DNA of 64,000 bases from Methanosarcina sp. 2.H.T.1A.6 (GTDB taxonomy: Archaea > Halobacteriota > Methanosarcinia > Methanosarcinales > Methanosarcinaceae): assembly GCF_000979455.1 (NCBI RefSeq), contig NZ_JJOY01000049.1, forward strand, positions 124,001 to 188,000, read 5' to 3'. The position numbers were made by a program, and so were the translations under genes. The notes beneath the pieces were generated by a model, which saw nothing but the letters and a program-made list of their open reading frames with translations, was not told where the DNA came from and searched no databases. This document shows positions 18,195-26,166 of the stretch, one piece after another; position 1 is the stretch's first letter; each line of letters opens with the position of its first letter.

Positions 18195-18731
18195 ATGAGT
18201 AAAATTAGCAAAGCAGTAGTTGTTTTTATTGTTTTTCTGATTTTCTTAGTACTGATGATGCAATCTCAAGAAGTTAAAGTAGCTGGTTTACTTATTCAAT
18301 TTGAAAATGAAACTACTGAGCCGGAAGTTAAAGCCATTCTTGAAAATTACAACATACCTGTGAATTATACCATAGACTACAATTCTAATATTGGGCGAGG
18401 AATGTATTACATAAAAGTAGATGAAGATAAAATAAATGAATTGAGGAAATATGAAAATTGGACTTCTTTAATTGAAATCAAAAAAGGAAGTTATAACATA
18501 ATTATGTTATCTGAAGAATTTGTTCCAAATGAGAATTTTCTTACAATGCTGGAAAAAAATAATCTTCAGCTGAAAAAGGCCGTCGTGTGTTATATCCATT
18601 TTGGAGATGGACCACATAATTGGGTCGTGGGGAAGAATTGTGTTCTGGAAAAGGATGCAATCAGGATAAAAAATGAGCTTGAAACAAATGAGAAAGTTTT
18701 GATTGTAGGCCTGGATGATATTGAAGGGTAA
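18195..18731 (+). CDS. UPF0228 family protein (copy 2)
   Basis: A 178-residue paralog of the 13566 gene: N-terminal membrane helix (about 4-22), then two similar alpha/beta halves (about 28-95 and 96-178). The first contains LIQFENETTEPEVKAILENY and the second MLSEEF...LTMLEKNN, each strand-helix-strand, with a closing [15 protein letters not shown] at 18186 is in frame, but GGTGA there is the ribosome-binding site for ATG 18195. Function of the family is unknown. It sits directly behind a PGF-CTERM gene, as copy 1 does. Confidence 0.85.
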   Translation: MSKISKAVVVFIVFLIFLVLMMQSQEVKVAGLLIQFENETTEPEVKAILENYNIPVNYTIDYNSNIGRGMYYIKVDEDKINELRKYENWTSLIEIKKGSYNIIMLSEEFVPNENFLTMLEKNNLQLKKAVVCYIHFGDGPHNWVVGKNCVLEKDAIRIKNELETNEKVLIVGLDDIEG

Positions 18732-18826
18732 AAACACTGCACTGAACTATCACTGCATAAATTATGATACATGAATCAAGAAAAGCCAAAGCCTTTTAAA
18801 GGTGAACCTCGCTCAATCTGCATGAC

Positions 18827-20731
18827 ATGTCCAAACCAGTATACCTTGGCAAAATGCTCCTGCACTGGTGCGATGCCTGCAATGTGCCTGTGCTCGGAAA
18901 ACAGTGTGGTTGCGGCAATAGAGCAAAAAAAGTTGAGGTCACTCCTCCCGGCGATATTCGTCCGGCTTTTGATTATGATATAAAACGCATAAATTCCGTT
19001 TCTGAAAAACAGTTCAATACCTCCCTTATCCCCGAAGGTCACCTTGTGGTGCTTAACAAAGCCCCTTATGAAGACCGGATGGATGAAATTATAGTGGACG
19101 GGGAAGTCCTTGCATCTATCAGGTTTGAAATCGAAAACTGCACATGGGTCCTGCTCCCCAGGCTTGAGGGAGCACGGCGGCTTTTTCAGGGCAGGGATAG
19201 GAAAGAGCTTAAAAAATGGGTTGTTATCGAGCCGGAAATTATGCCCTTTATCCTGAAAAAAGGGGCAAGTATTCTTGCTCCCGGAGTCCTTGATGCAGAC
19301 CCGGAAATCGAAAAAGAGGACGAGGTTGTTGTTCTCCTTCCTTCAGGAGAGGTAGTTTGCTGCGGGAGAGCCCGGCTGACAGGCAGGGAAATGATTGAAG
19401 AGAAGCGCGGGAATGCGGTAAAGCCGCGCTGGAGTGCAGAACCCGTGGCTGCAAAAATCCTCCCCCCGGAAAAGAGCTGGGATGATGCCGTAAAAGCTAA
19501 TGAGAAAATTCTTGACTCAATGATAGAGACTGCTCATTCTTTCATAAGAAACGTTTCCGGAAGTATGGACCTGAAAGTCAGCGTATCCTATTCCGGGGGC
19601 AAGGACAGCCTTGCAGTGCTGCAGCTTGTGGATGAAACTCTGGAAGATTATGAATTGATGTTTGCAGATACAGGGATTGAGTTTCCGGAAACCCTTGAAA
19701 ACGTCCGAAAGGTTTCAGAATATTATGGAAAAACCCTCCGGACAGCGAATTCAGGAGATTCTTTCTGGGAGTCTATCGGAGTTTTCGGGCCTCCTACAAT
19801 GGATACGCGCTGGTGCTGCAAGATCTGCAAACTGGGGCCCATTACCAGGGTTATTGACGAAAACTATGAGGGGGGCTGCTTGAGTTTCATAGGCCAGCGC
19901 CAGTACGAATCCCATGCTCGCTCCATCAGTAATAAGGTCTGGAAAAATCCCTGGGTTGGAAATCAGGTCGGAGCGTCTCCCATACAGGAATGGACAGCTC
20001 TGCATGTCTGGCTTTATCTCTTCAGGACAAAAGCTCCCTATAATCCGGCTTATGAGAAAGGGTATGACCGAATGGGATGCTGGCTCTGCCCTTCCTCCTC
20101 ACTATCCGACTTTTTCCAGCTTAAGGAAAGCCATCCCGAACTTGCACAAAAACTCAACTCCCACCTCCTGGCCTACGCTGAACGGATGGGGCTTTCCTCC
20201 GAATGGGTAAAATACGGCTTATGGCGCTACAAACGCTACCCAAAAGTCCTGCAGACACTTGCGGATAAAAAGGGAATTTCCCTGCTCCCTACTCAGGAAG
20301 CTCCCGGAGAGCTCCATTTTGAAGTTGCCACAGGATACAGGCCCTGCAAAGCAGGAGGGATTTCTGCGGATGGAAGTTTCGGACAGGCGATAGACATCGA
20401 AACTCTTAAAGAAAGCGGAATGCTTAACCCTGTAGGGAAAGTTTCCTTCATAGAAGGGGCTGCCTCTGTTGTTCTGGGGGAATCCAGAGCTCAGGTCTTT
20501 GCTTCTGGAAATGTAAACGGAAGAAGTGAAACCGAAAAAACACTGAAAAAGCTCATGCGAATGGTCGAGTTCTCGGTAAGAAGGGCTATTCTCTGCCAGG
20601 GCTGTGGAGTCTGTGTAGGACACTGTGAGCACAGCGCAATTGAAATGAAAGAAAAGAGAGCCTGGATCAAGGAGGGCTGCACTCACTGCGGAGCCTGTAT
20701 AGAGGTCTGCCCGCTTGTGAAATTCATGTAA
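18827..20731 (+). CDS. PAPS-reductase-like PP-loop protein fused to Zn ribbon, PUA and ferredoxin domains
   Basis: A 634-residue methanogen-type fusion. An N-terminal zinc ribbon (Cys15, Cys18, Cys27, Cys29) is followed by a PUA RNA-binding domain (about 130-205), a PP-loop ATPase/PAPS-reductase domain (about 248-480) with SGGKDS at 256-261, CCKIC and CWLCP cysteine pairs, and two [4Fe-4S] ferredoxin motifs at the end (CQGCGVCVGHC, CTHCGACIEVCP). Often annotated as phosphoadenosine phosphosulfate reductase, but the PUA domain and zinc ribbon point rather to RNA modification or sulfur transfer. The start is ATG 18827 because MSKPVYLGK fits the family N-terminus. A weak AGGTGA lies about 20 bases upstream. 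Confidence 0.88.
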   Translation: MSKPVYLGKMLLHWCDACNVPVLGKQCGCGNRAKKVEVTPPGDIRPAFDYDIKRINSVSEKQFNTSLIPEGHLVVLNKAPYEDRMDEIIVDGEVLASIRFEIENCTWVLLPRLEGARRLFQGRDRKELKKWVVIEPEIMPFILKKGASILAPGVLDADPEIEKEDEVVVLLPSGEVVCCGRARLTGREMIEEKRGNAVKPRWSAEPVAAKILPPEKSWDDAVKANEKILDSMIETAHSFIRNVSGSMDLKVSVSYSGGKDSLAVLQLVDETLEDYELMFADTGIEFPETLENVRKVSEYYGKTLRTANSGDSFWESIGVFGPPTMDTRWCCKICKLGPITRVIDENYEGGCLSFIGQRQYESHARSISNKVWKNPWVGNQVGASPIQEWTALHVWLYLFRTKAPYNPAYEKGYDRMGCWLCPSSSLSDFFQLKESHPELAQKLNSHLLAYAERMGLSSEWVKYGLWRYKRYPKVLQTLADKKGISLLPTQEAPGELHFEVATGYRPCKAGGISADGSFGQAIDIETLKESGMLNPVGKVSFIEGAASVVLGESRAQVFASGNVNGRSETEKTLKKLMRMVEFSVRRAILCQGCGVCVGHCEHSAIEMKEKRAWIKEGCTHCGACIEVCPLVKFM

Positions 20732-20744
20732 GTATTCTCCAGCG

Positions 20745-20909
20745 TTAAATGGTCAGGTTGTCCATAGTTAATCTCTTGACATTATTCCGGGCAGCCTGGC
20801 CGACATCTCCTATTTTTTCCTGTCCTGTACCTGTGCGGCTGGTTTCGTTTTTCTCTTCTGCATTGTGCAGAGCCGTAGCTGGCTCGCCATCCAGAGAACA
20901 AACGATCAT
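20745..20909 (-). CDS. Possible 54-residue protein of unknown function
   Basis: A minus-strand frame starting at ATG 20909 and ending 14 bases past the convergent gene. The product is polar (Glu, Lys, Asn, Thr-rich) with codon choice like real Methanosarcina genes, e.g. EEKNETSRTG and NNVKRLTMDN. No motif, signal or helix-rich region is recognised. Could be a true small protein or the end of a decayed gene; the frame is open only a few codons upstream of the ATG. Confidence 0.3.
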   Translation of the reverse strand: MIVCSLDGEPATALHNAEEKNETSRTGTGQEKIGDVGQAARNNVKRLTMDNLTI

Positions 20910-21079
20910 GAGAGGGCCTGCACTGTTGTTAAAAGAGGCCTGATCTCAAAATTCCTTCGCTAACCTCAACTAAGAGATGAACCATGGAAAACACGACTGA
21001 AGGACAAGGAAAATCTATCAGTATTTTTTTTAATTAGTCCTCCTGAGCAAAACTAACTGCTAAAACCCATAAATTAGAC

Positions 21080-21300
21080 ATGTTGGTCCTCTTGAGAGAA
21101 GCGAAAAGGACTGCGGGCTGTTGCGATTACATCGCAACTCCCTGGAAATCTCCGATTTCCTGTGATCCCGACTCGCAATTCGGGTGGCACAACCAGGGGA
21201 AAAAGCAGAAAAAAAGTAAAGTGAGCCCACGGCAAGGCAGGGCGGATGGACTTAAACCAGAGAAGGTGACCTTGCCAGGGCTCCAGGTCCCGTGACCTGT
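21080..21300. ncRNA. Hairpin-rich stretch, candidate structured RNA
   Basis: Five perfect short stems in about 220 bases: GTTGCGAT/ATCGCAAC (21120-21138, loop TAC), GGAAATC/GATTTCC (21144-21160, loop TCC), CCCGA/TCGGG (21167-21184), GGCAAGG/CCTTGCC (21231-21276) and CAGGTC/GACCTG (21284-21299, loop CCGT). GTCCT/AGGAC (21086-21111) may add a sixth. GC content is well above the surrounding spacer. No match to tRNA, SRP RNA or RNase P RNA signatures. Strand unknown; ORFs here in both strands look like by-products. It may also be a repeated element. Confidence 0.45.
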
Positions 21301-21308
21301 AAGAAGTA

Positions 21309-21563
21309 TTATTCGGCATCAATATTGATCTCAAAGCAACTTGCTATCTGGTTACCCCTCCGGTATGTGCCTGTTATCTTTTGACTTCCCTGGCAAGTTA
21401 CCTGAATGTCCCATACACGGTATCCCCCGCTGCCAGTCTCTTCTTCATCTTCAGGGACAAACCTGTCCCTCATTATCTGTAGGCCGTTACTGGTTGCGAT
21501 ATCCCAGCTGAAGCCGCTGACTGGATTTTCCGGAAACTGGATTGTAAACGGTTTTTTAATCAT
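21309..21563 (-). CDS. Chagasin-like cysteine protease inhibitor (I42), no signal peptide
   Basis: An 84-residue immunoglobulin-like inhibitor of papain-family (C1) cysteine proteases. The three inhibitory loops are recognisable: NPVSGFSW (loop of the NPTTGY type, about 13-20), GSGGYRVW (about 44-51) and YRRGN (about 68-72, in the place of the RPW loop). AGGAGAGG just upstream of ATG 21563 is a strong ribosome-binding site. There is no signal peptide, so the protein should act in the cytoplasm, unlike secreted members. No C1 protease is in the window. It is somewhat short for the family. Confidence 0.82.
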   Translation of the reverse strand: MIKKPFTIQFPENPVSGFSWDIATSNGLQIMRDRFVPEDEEETGSGGYRVWDIQVTCQGSQKITGTYRRGNQIASCFEINIDAE

Positions 21564-22078
21564 ATTGTCCCTCTCCTAACCGTCCTTATGCAGCCGTCCT
21601 TCCTTTCCCACTTTTAATATTTTTCGCCATTTTTTGTGAATTTCAGATAAAGTGCCGTTTTGAAGAAACCTACATGCAGAGGTGATCTTCATAAAAAATA
21701 GCCTCTTTCAAAAAATGGGGTAGGAATTCAGGTTATGGAAGCAATTTCAAAATGTTATCCTTATTATTATTGCATTTCTTGTTTGATAAATTTTATGAAA
21801 AAATTCTCTCCCGGGTTAACAATAAAGTGGTAATCACAATAAAATAATTCCAACTAAGGCAATGGTCATTTATATACTGGTGATGTATATAAATTATGTA
21901 GGTAGCTAGAATCCTGTACATCTATAATAGAGTAAACATAACTTTCATAGAGTAAACATAACTCTCGTAGAGTAAACATAAATCTCCTAACCTGTATAAA
22001 CGACCAGGCAAACATAAAATCTAAACATACACAAACAGTAAGGTAGACATACTCCCAAACACCTGCACAACACAGGAG
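21564..22078. other. Intergenic stretch with a degraded AT-rich repeat
   Basis: About 515 bases between the inhibitor and dinB. Apart from the 20-bp tandem repeat (21928-21987) and its decaying continuation (TAAACATA-like words to about 22045), nothing was seen. Confidence 0.5.
21928..21987. repeat. Three tandem 20-bp repeats
   Basis: Units start with TAGAGTAAACATAA at 21928, 21948 and 21968, differing only in the last six bases. Shorter GTAAACATA/TAAACATA words follow to about 22045. It lies 92 bases past the dinB stop and about 365 bases before the inhibitor start. Confidence 0.8.
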
Positions 22079-23176
22079 TCAATAATCAAAAAGGCTTTTC
22101 TGACCCTTTCTTTTCTGGAGCCCTTCTACTTTTATCCCCACGCGCCGGAGTTCAGTCCTGTTTTCCGAAAGGAACCCGCCCAGGATTTCCCGGGATACTT
22201 CAAGAAGTATTTCCTTTGAAGAGACCGCATGGTTGAGTGTGTGGCTCCGGGTGTACATCCTGAAATTTGAGTTTATGACCGTGACGGTTACAACCCTGAA
22301 GGAGAGTTCCCTTGAGTCCAGTTTTTCAATAACGTCTCCTGCTAGCCTATCCAGCAGCGGAAATATCAGTTCCGGGTCCAGAGTATCCTCTGGCAGGGTT
22401 GCAATCCTCCCGATCTGCTCTGAGCCGTCCCTTTCCTTAAGGGGGGAATCATCAATTCCTGCAGCAGCTTGTTTAAGCCACGTACCCCGGGATTTTCCAA
22501 AGGTGGAAATAAGTTTGATAACATCATACTCTGCAAGGTCCTTTACTGTAACTATGCCCATTTCCTGCAATTTTCTTGCAGTTATATCTCCGATTCCCCA
22601 GAGTTTGGACACCTTCAGTGGCCAGAGAAAAGCTTCCAGATCTTGCGGACTCGCGACCGTAATTCCATCAGGTTTTTTTGCGGAGGAAGCCATCTTGGCA
22701 ATAAGCTTATTTGGTCCGATTCCTATAGAGCAGGTCAGGTTCTCCTTTTCTTTGATTTCCTTTTTAATCTGCATCCCGATCTCAAAAGCAAGGTTAAAGT
22801 CTCCCCCCGTCCTGTCGGTAATATCAAGGAAAGCCTCATCAATACTTATCTGTTCAAAGGAATCCCCGTTTTCTCCGGGGTCTGCATAGTTGCGGAGAAT
22901 TTCCATGATCCTGTCTGAAACTGAAGTGTAAAACTCCTTCCTGACAGGCAGGAAAACGGCTTCAGGATTGAGTTTCTTAGCCCTTGAACAGGGCATCCCT
23001 GATCGGACTCCAAACTCTCGTGCAATGTAATTACATGTGCTTACAGATCCGCTGAGTTCGCTTCGCCCGGAGAGCATGCAGACTACAACTGCTTTTACGC
23101 GGAGTTCCGGCTTTTCCCGCTCCTCAATGGCTGCATAAAAATAGTCCATGTCTATGTGAAGAATGACCCGCTGCAT
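22079..23176 (-). CDS. dinB: Y-family DNA polymerase IV (DinB/Dbh)
   Basis: A 365-residue translesion polymerase that bypasses damaged template bases. Metal-binding motifs are HIDMDYFYA at the start and SIDEAFLD in the middle (about 104-111); the thumb helix-hairpin-helix (LWGIGDITARKLQEMGI) and the little finger domain follow. The extreme C-terminus QKSLFDY is a PCNA-interacting (PIP) box. Full length for the archaeal family. Starts at ATG 23176. It is alone, upstream of the cbiO gene on the other strand. Confidence 0.95.
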   Translation of the reverse strand: MQRVILHIDMDYFYAAIEEREKPELRVKAVVVCMLSGRSELSGSVSTCNYIAREFGVRSGMPCSRAKKLNPEAVFLPVRKEFYTSVSDRIMEILRNYADPGENGDSFEQISIDEAFLDITDRTGGDFNLAFEIGMQIKKEIKEKENLTCSIGIGPNKLIAKMASSAKKPDGITVASPQDLEAFLWPLKVSKLWGIGDITARKLQEMGIVTVKDLAEYDVIKLISTFGKSRGTWLKQAAAGIDDSPLKERDGSEQIGRIATLPEDTLDPELIFPLLDRLAGDVIEKLDSRELSFRVVTVTVINSNFRMYTRSHTLNHAVSSKEILLEVSREILGGFLSENRTELRRVGIKVEGLQKRKGQKSLFDY

Positions 23177-23443
23177 TACAATAAAAGATGCGGGGAAGAT
23201 TTGTATAATTATCTCTCAATCTTTGGGACCGGAAATATGACAATGGAGCACAAACTTAGAAAAAATCACAAAAATAAAGCACAAGCAACAAAATGAAATC
23301 AGGACTAATTTACATAAAATCGAAAAAATATAAAATAAAAACCATAACACATAAAATAGATAACTTCATTTGATGTAACACGATTTTTGAAAAAATTATT
23401 TTTCAGCAGTTAAACACGATCTTCATACAGGACGTTTTCAAGT

Positions 23444-24427
23444 ATGAGTATATCGAATCTCCCACACATCTCAGAAGAATCAACATCTATTCCGAAAGAA
23501 ATCGCAGGCAGGAGGAATCTTAATACAGGGGTCAGCTTTGAAAAAGCAGACCGGGCCTCTGAAAGAAGCGGTATTCCTATCCTTGAAGTCAAAGACCTCT
23601 GCCATAGATACCCTCACCTTGATTCAAACGCCCTGGATAATATCAACCTGAAAGTATTCAAAGGGGAAAGGGTTGCAGTGCTTGGGGCTAATGGGGCAGG
23701 AAAATCAACTCTTTTTAAGCACCTCAATGGGATCCTTCGTCCTCTTTCCGGAGAAGTTCTGGTAAAAGGAGAAACTGTTACTAAAAAAAATGTCCGTATG
23801 TGCAGGGAGGCAGTGGGGATAGTTTTTCAGGACCCTGATGACCAGGTGCTTGCTCCAAGTGTTGAAGAAGATATAGCTTTTGGGCCGATCAATATGGGCC
23901 TGTCCAGAGAAGAGGTCGAAACCAGAGTTAAAGAAGCCCTTGAAATGGTGGGCCTTACAGGTTTTGAAGATAGAGCGCCGCACCATCTGAGCGGAGGGCA
24001 GAAGAAACTTGTGGCAATTGCAGGCATCCTTGCCATGCGTCCGGAAGTTATTGTGCTTGACGAACCCACAGCAGGGCTTGACCCTTTGAGTTCAGCTCGC
24101 ATCCTGGAACTCATCATGAAAATGAACCGGGAGCTTGGAATTACCCTGCTTCTTTCAACCCATGATGTGGATGTTGTCCCTTATTTTGCTGAAAGGGTTT
24201 TTGTCCTCCATCACGGGAGACTTGAGGCTGACGGAAGTCCGGAGGGGATATTCAATGACCCCGAACTCCTGAAGAAAGCTCACCTTAGACTTCCGAGAGT
24301 AGCTGAAGTATTCGAAATGCTCCGGCAAGAAGGACTCGATGTAAACATACAGATTACAGCCGAAGCGGCCAGAGATGAAATACTGCGGCTCATAAACTCT
24401 GGACAGCAAAACTCGGGGAATGAGTGA
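23444..24427 (+). CDS. cbiO: ECF cobalt/nickel transporter ATPase (CbiO)
   Basis: A 327-residue ABC ATPase that energises an ECF-type divalent metal importer. Walker A is GANGAGKST (about 80), Q-loop FQDPDDQV, signature LSGGQKKLV, Walker B VIVLDEPTAGLD and the H-loop STHDVD. An extension of about 45 residues precedes the usual start (ILEVKDL), with no internal Met, so it seems genuine. It runs into cbiQ 36 bases later. The matching membrane parts CbiM and the small subunit are 3.5 kb downstream, on the same strand. Co versus Ni cannot be told from sequence. Confidence 0.93.
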   Translation: MSISNLPHISEESTSIPKEIAGRRNLNTGVSFEKADRASERSGIPILEVKDLCHRYPHLDSNALDNINLKVFKGERVAVLGANGAGKSTLFKHLNGILRPLSGEVLVKGETVTKKNVRMCREAVGIVFQDPDDQVLAPSVEEDIAFGPINMGLSREEVETRVKEALEMVGLTGFEDRAPHHLSGGQKKLVAIAGILAMRPEVIVLDEPTAGLDPLSSARILELIMKMNRELGITLLLSTHDVDVVPYFAERVFVLHHGRLEADGSPEGIFNDPELLKKAHLRLPRVAEVFEMLRQEGLDVNIQITAEAARDEILRLINSGQQNSGNE

Positions 24428-24463
24428 AAGCCGGAAAGAAGGCTCCTTACAGGAGATTATATT

Positions 24464-25270
24464 ATGGTAACTCTCACGGATATCGAACGCGAATCCTATA
24501 AAAACAGTCCCATACACAGGCTTGACCCCCGGGTCAAATTACTCTTTGCGCTCGCGATAATCATTTATGTAGTTAGCCTGCCCCGGATTCACGAAAAAAA
24601 CATGATTCACCTTTTTGCCATAGAAGTTTATTTGCTGCTTCTTGTGCTTGTTTCCGGGCTGGATTTAAGATATTTTTTCCTTCGCATTGTTGCGATTTTA
24701 CCTTTCGGACTCGGAATTGCCCTTATCCAGCCTTTCCTGAGACCTTCCTTCATTGAAAATTATACTCTTTACCCATTTGACCTGCCTTTAGGGCTAAGTA
24801 TAACATACGAGGGACTTGCTTTTGGGAGTACATTGCTTGCGAAATTTCTGGTCTGTATAACAGCCATCGTCCTGCTATCTTCCACTACACGGCTGAGAGA
24901 CATGGTTTCAGCAGCAGATCGGATGGGCATTCCAAGGGAATTTACTTTGCTCCTGAGCATGATGGTGCGTTATCTCTTTCTGTTCTGGGCCGTCCTCAAA
25001 AGGATAAGAATCGCACAGCAGACTAGGCTCTTTGATATCTGGAACAAAGATGTACCGAGGAGATGGGCCATCGAGCAGGTAGGTAACAGTATGAGCGCAA
25101 TTTTCATACGCTCCTACGAGCAGGGAGAAAGGACCTATATCAGTATGCTTTGCAGAGGCTATGGAAGAGGGTATGAAAAAGCATATTATCGGACAAAAAT
25201 AAGGATTCCGGATATCTTTTTTTTGCTCCTGAGCGCATGTTGCATATTATATATCCATCTTTATATCTGA
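24464..25270 (+). CDS. cbiQ: ECF cobalt/nickel transporter T-component (CbiQ)
   Basis: A 268-residue membrane protein that couples the ATPase to the metal-binding subunit. It has several hydrophobic helices (about 31-52, 60-80, 85-105, 130-150, 245-268) and the conserved RG motif region near the end (MLCRGYGRGYEK) used to contact CbiO. AGGAG at about 24450 precedes ATG. Second gene of the cbiOQ unit. It is convergent with the NAS-like pair. Confidence 0.9.
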   Translation: MVTLTDIERESYKNSPIHRLDPRVKLLFALAIIIYVVSLPRIHEKNMIHLFAIEVYLLLLVLVSGLDLRYFFLRIVAILPFGLGIALIQPFLRPSFIENYTLYPFDLPLGLSITYEGLAFGSTLLAKFLVCITAIVLLSSTTRLRDMVSAADRMGIPREFTLLLSMMVRYLFLFWAVLKRIRIAQQTRLFDIWNKDVPRRWAIEQVGNSMSAIFIRSYEQGERTYISMLCRGYGRGYEKAYYRTKIRIPDIFFLLLSACCILYIHLYI

Positions 25271-25344
25271 AAGATCTGCTGCCTGAAAAGAGGCTAGAGT
25301 TGTATCGTTTTTGAAACTCTTTTTCTGCAGATCTCCAGAGGTTT

Positions 25345-26166
25345 TCATCTTTTTTTCAGAAATACAACCGTATTATTAACTGGAGGTTCCGGCTGAACCC
25401 TGAGATATTCTTCAAATCCTGAAGGCAGCTCGAAGAGGGAACTATCGTCCAGAACTCTCCGAAGACCCTTTTCGTAGAGGCGGTAGGAGACTTTGCTCCC
25501 CTCTGGAATGACTTTTGCAAGGTGTTCGAATACCTCATTTTTGGGTTCAGCCTGGGCAGCGATCATGTAAAGGTTGCAGCTGATTTTAAGGGGCAGGATG
25601 AAGTGGTTTCCTTCTATTATCTTGATGCGTTCGGAAAGACCGAGGCGGGCAATTACCTCTCGGGAGAGGTTTGCCCTTTTTCCATCCTGCTCAATTCCTA
25701 TTCCGGAAAGGCCGTATTCGCTGCAGAGCACTATTAGACTCAGGGGGAGAGGGCCGCTGCCAAGAAAAAGAACACAGTCTTTGGGTTCCAGGCAGGAACC
25801 TGTATATTCGGTCCTGGCAAGTTGCAGGTAGTTCGGGTAAAATGTAAAATTCCGGAGAGTTTTCCACGGATTAGGGCTCTCAAGAAGGCTTTTTGCTTTT
25901 TCAATCTCAAGTTTCAGGTTATATAAAAACCGAAATCGAGATATCGCATCCATCAGATCATCAAAATCCGGGCTTTTAAGGATTGCATCAGTAGACTTTT
26001 CATTTACATTTAGGGCTGCAAGTTCATCCAGCCTTATAAATATGGAATGCAGTTCTTCAGAGGAGCTTTCCAGAATCTCTTTCTCTCCAAGATCATTTAC
26101 CATAACCGAAATCTGCCAAAGTTCGGCAATTAAGGGTGCGGCATCGATTTTCGGGATGTTATTCAC
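25345..26166 (-). CDS. Nicotianamine synthase-like protein (copy B)
   Basis: A 273-residue protein of the nicotianamine synthase (NAS) family, which makes nicotianamine-type chelators from S-adenosylmethionine. The SAM-binding motif is LGSGPLPLSLIVL (about 134-146), followed by the acidic GIGIEQD. The C-terminus has the NAS pattern YRLYEKGLRRVLDD...PSGFEEYLRVQP...VNNTVVFLKK. It overlaps the end of the upstream NAS-like gene by 8 bases, so the two are translationally coupled. Whether it makes nicotianamine, thermonicotianamine or a related product is not visible. The partner is only moderately similar, so the pair may have split roles. Confidence 0.8.
   Translation of the reverse strand: MNNIPKIDAAPLIAELWQISVMVNDLGEKEILESSSEELHSIFIRLDELAALNVNEKSTDAILKSPDFDDLMDAISRFRFLYNLKLEIEKAKSLLESPNPWKTLRNFTFYPNYLQLARTEYTGSCLEPKDCVLFLGSGPLPLSLIVLCSEYGLSGIGIEQDGKRANLSREVIARLGLSERIKIIEGNHFILPLKISCNLYMIAAQAEPKNEVFEHLAKVIPEGSKVSYRLYEKGLRRVLDDSSLFELPSGFEEYLRVQPEPPVNNTVVFLKKR

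Noticed and set aside
21080-21300. Reading frames in the hairpin-rich block as a protein gene
   Set aside because: Open frames on both strands are a by-product of GC-rich stems. Neither has a ribosome-binding site or recognisable protein features.
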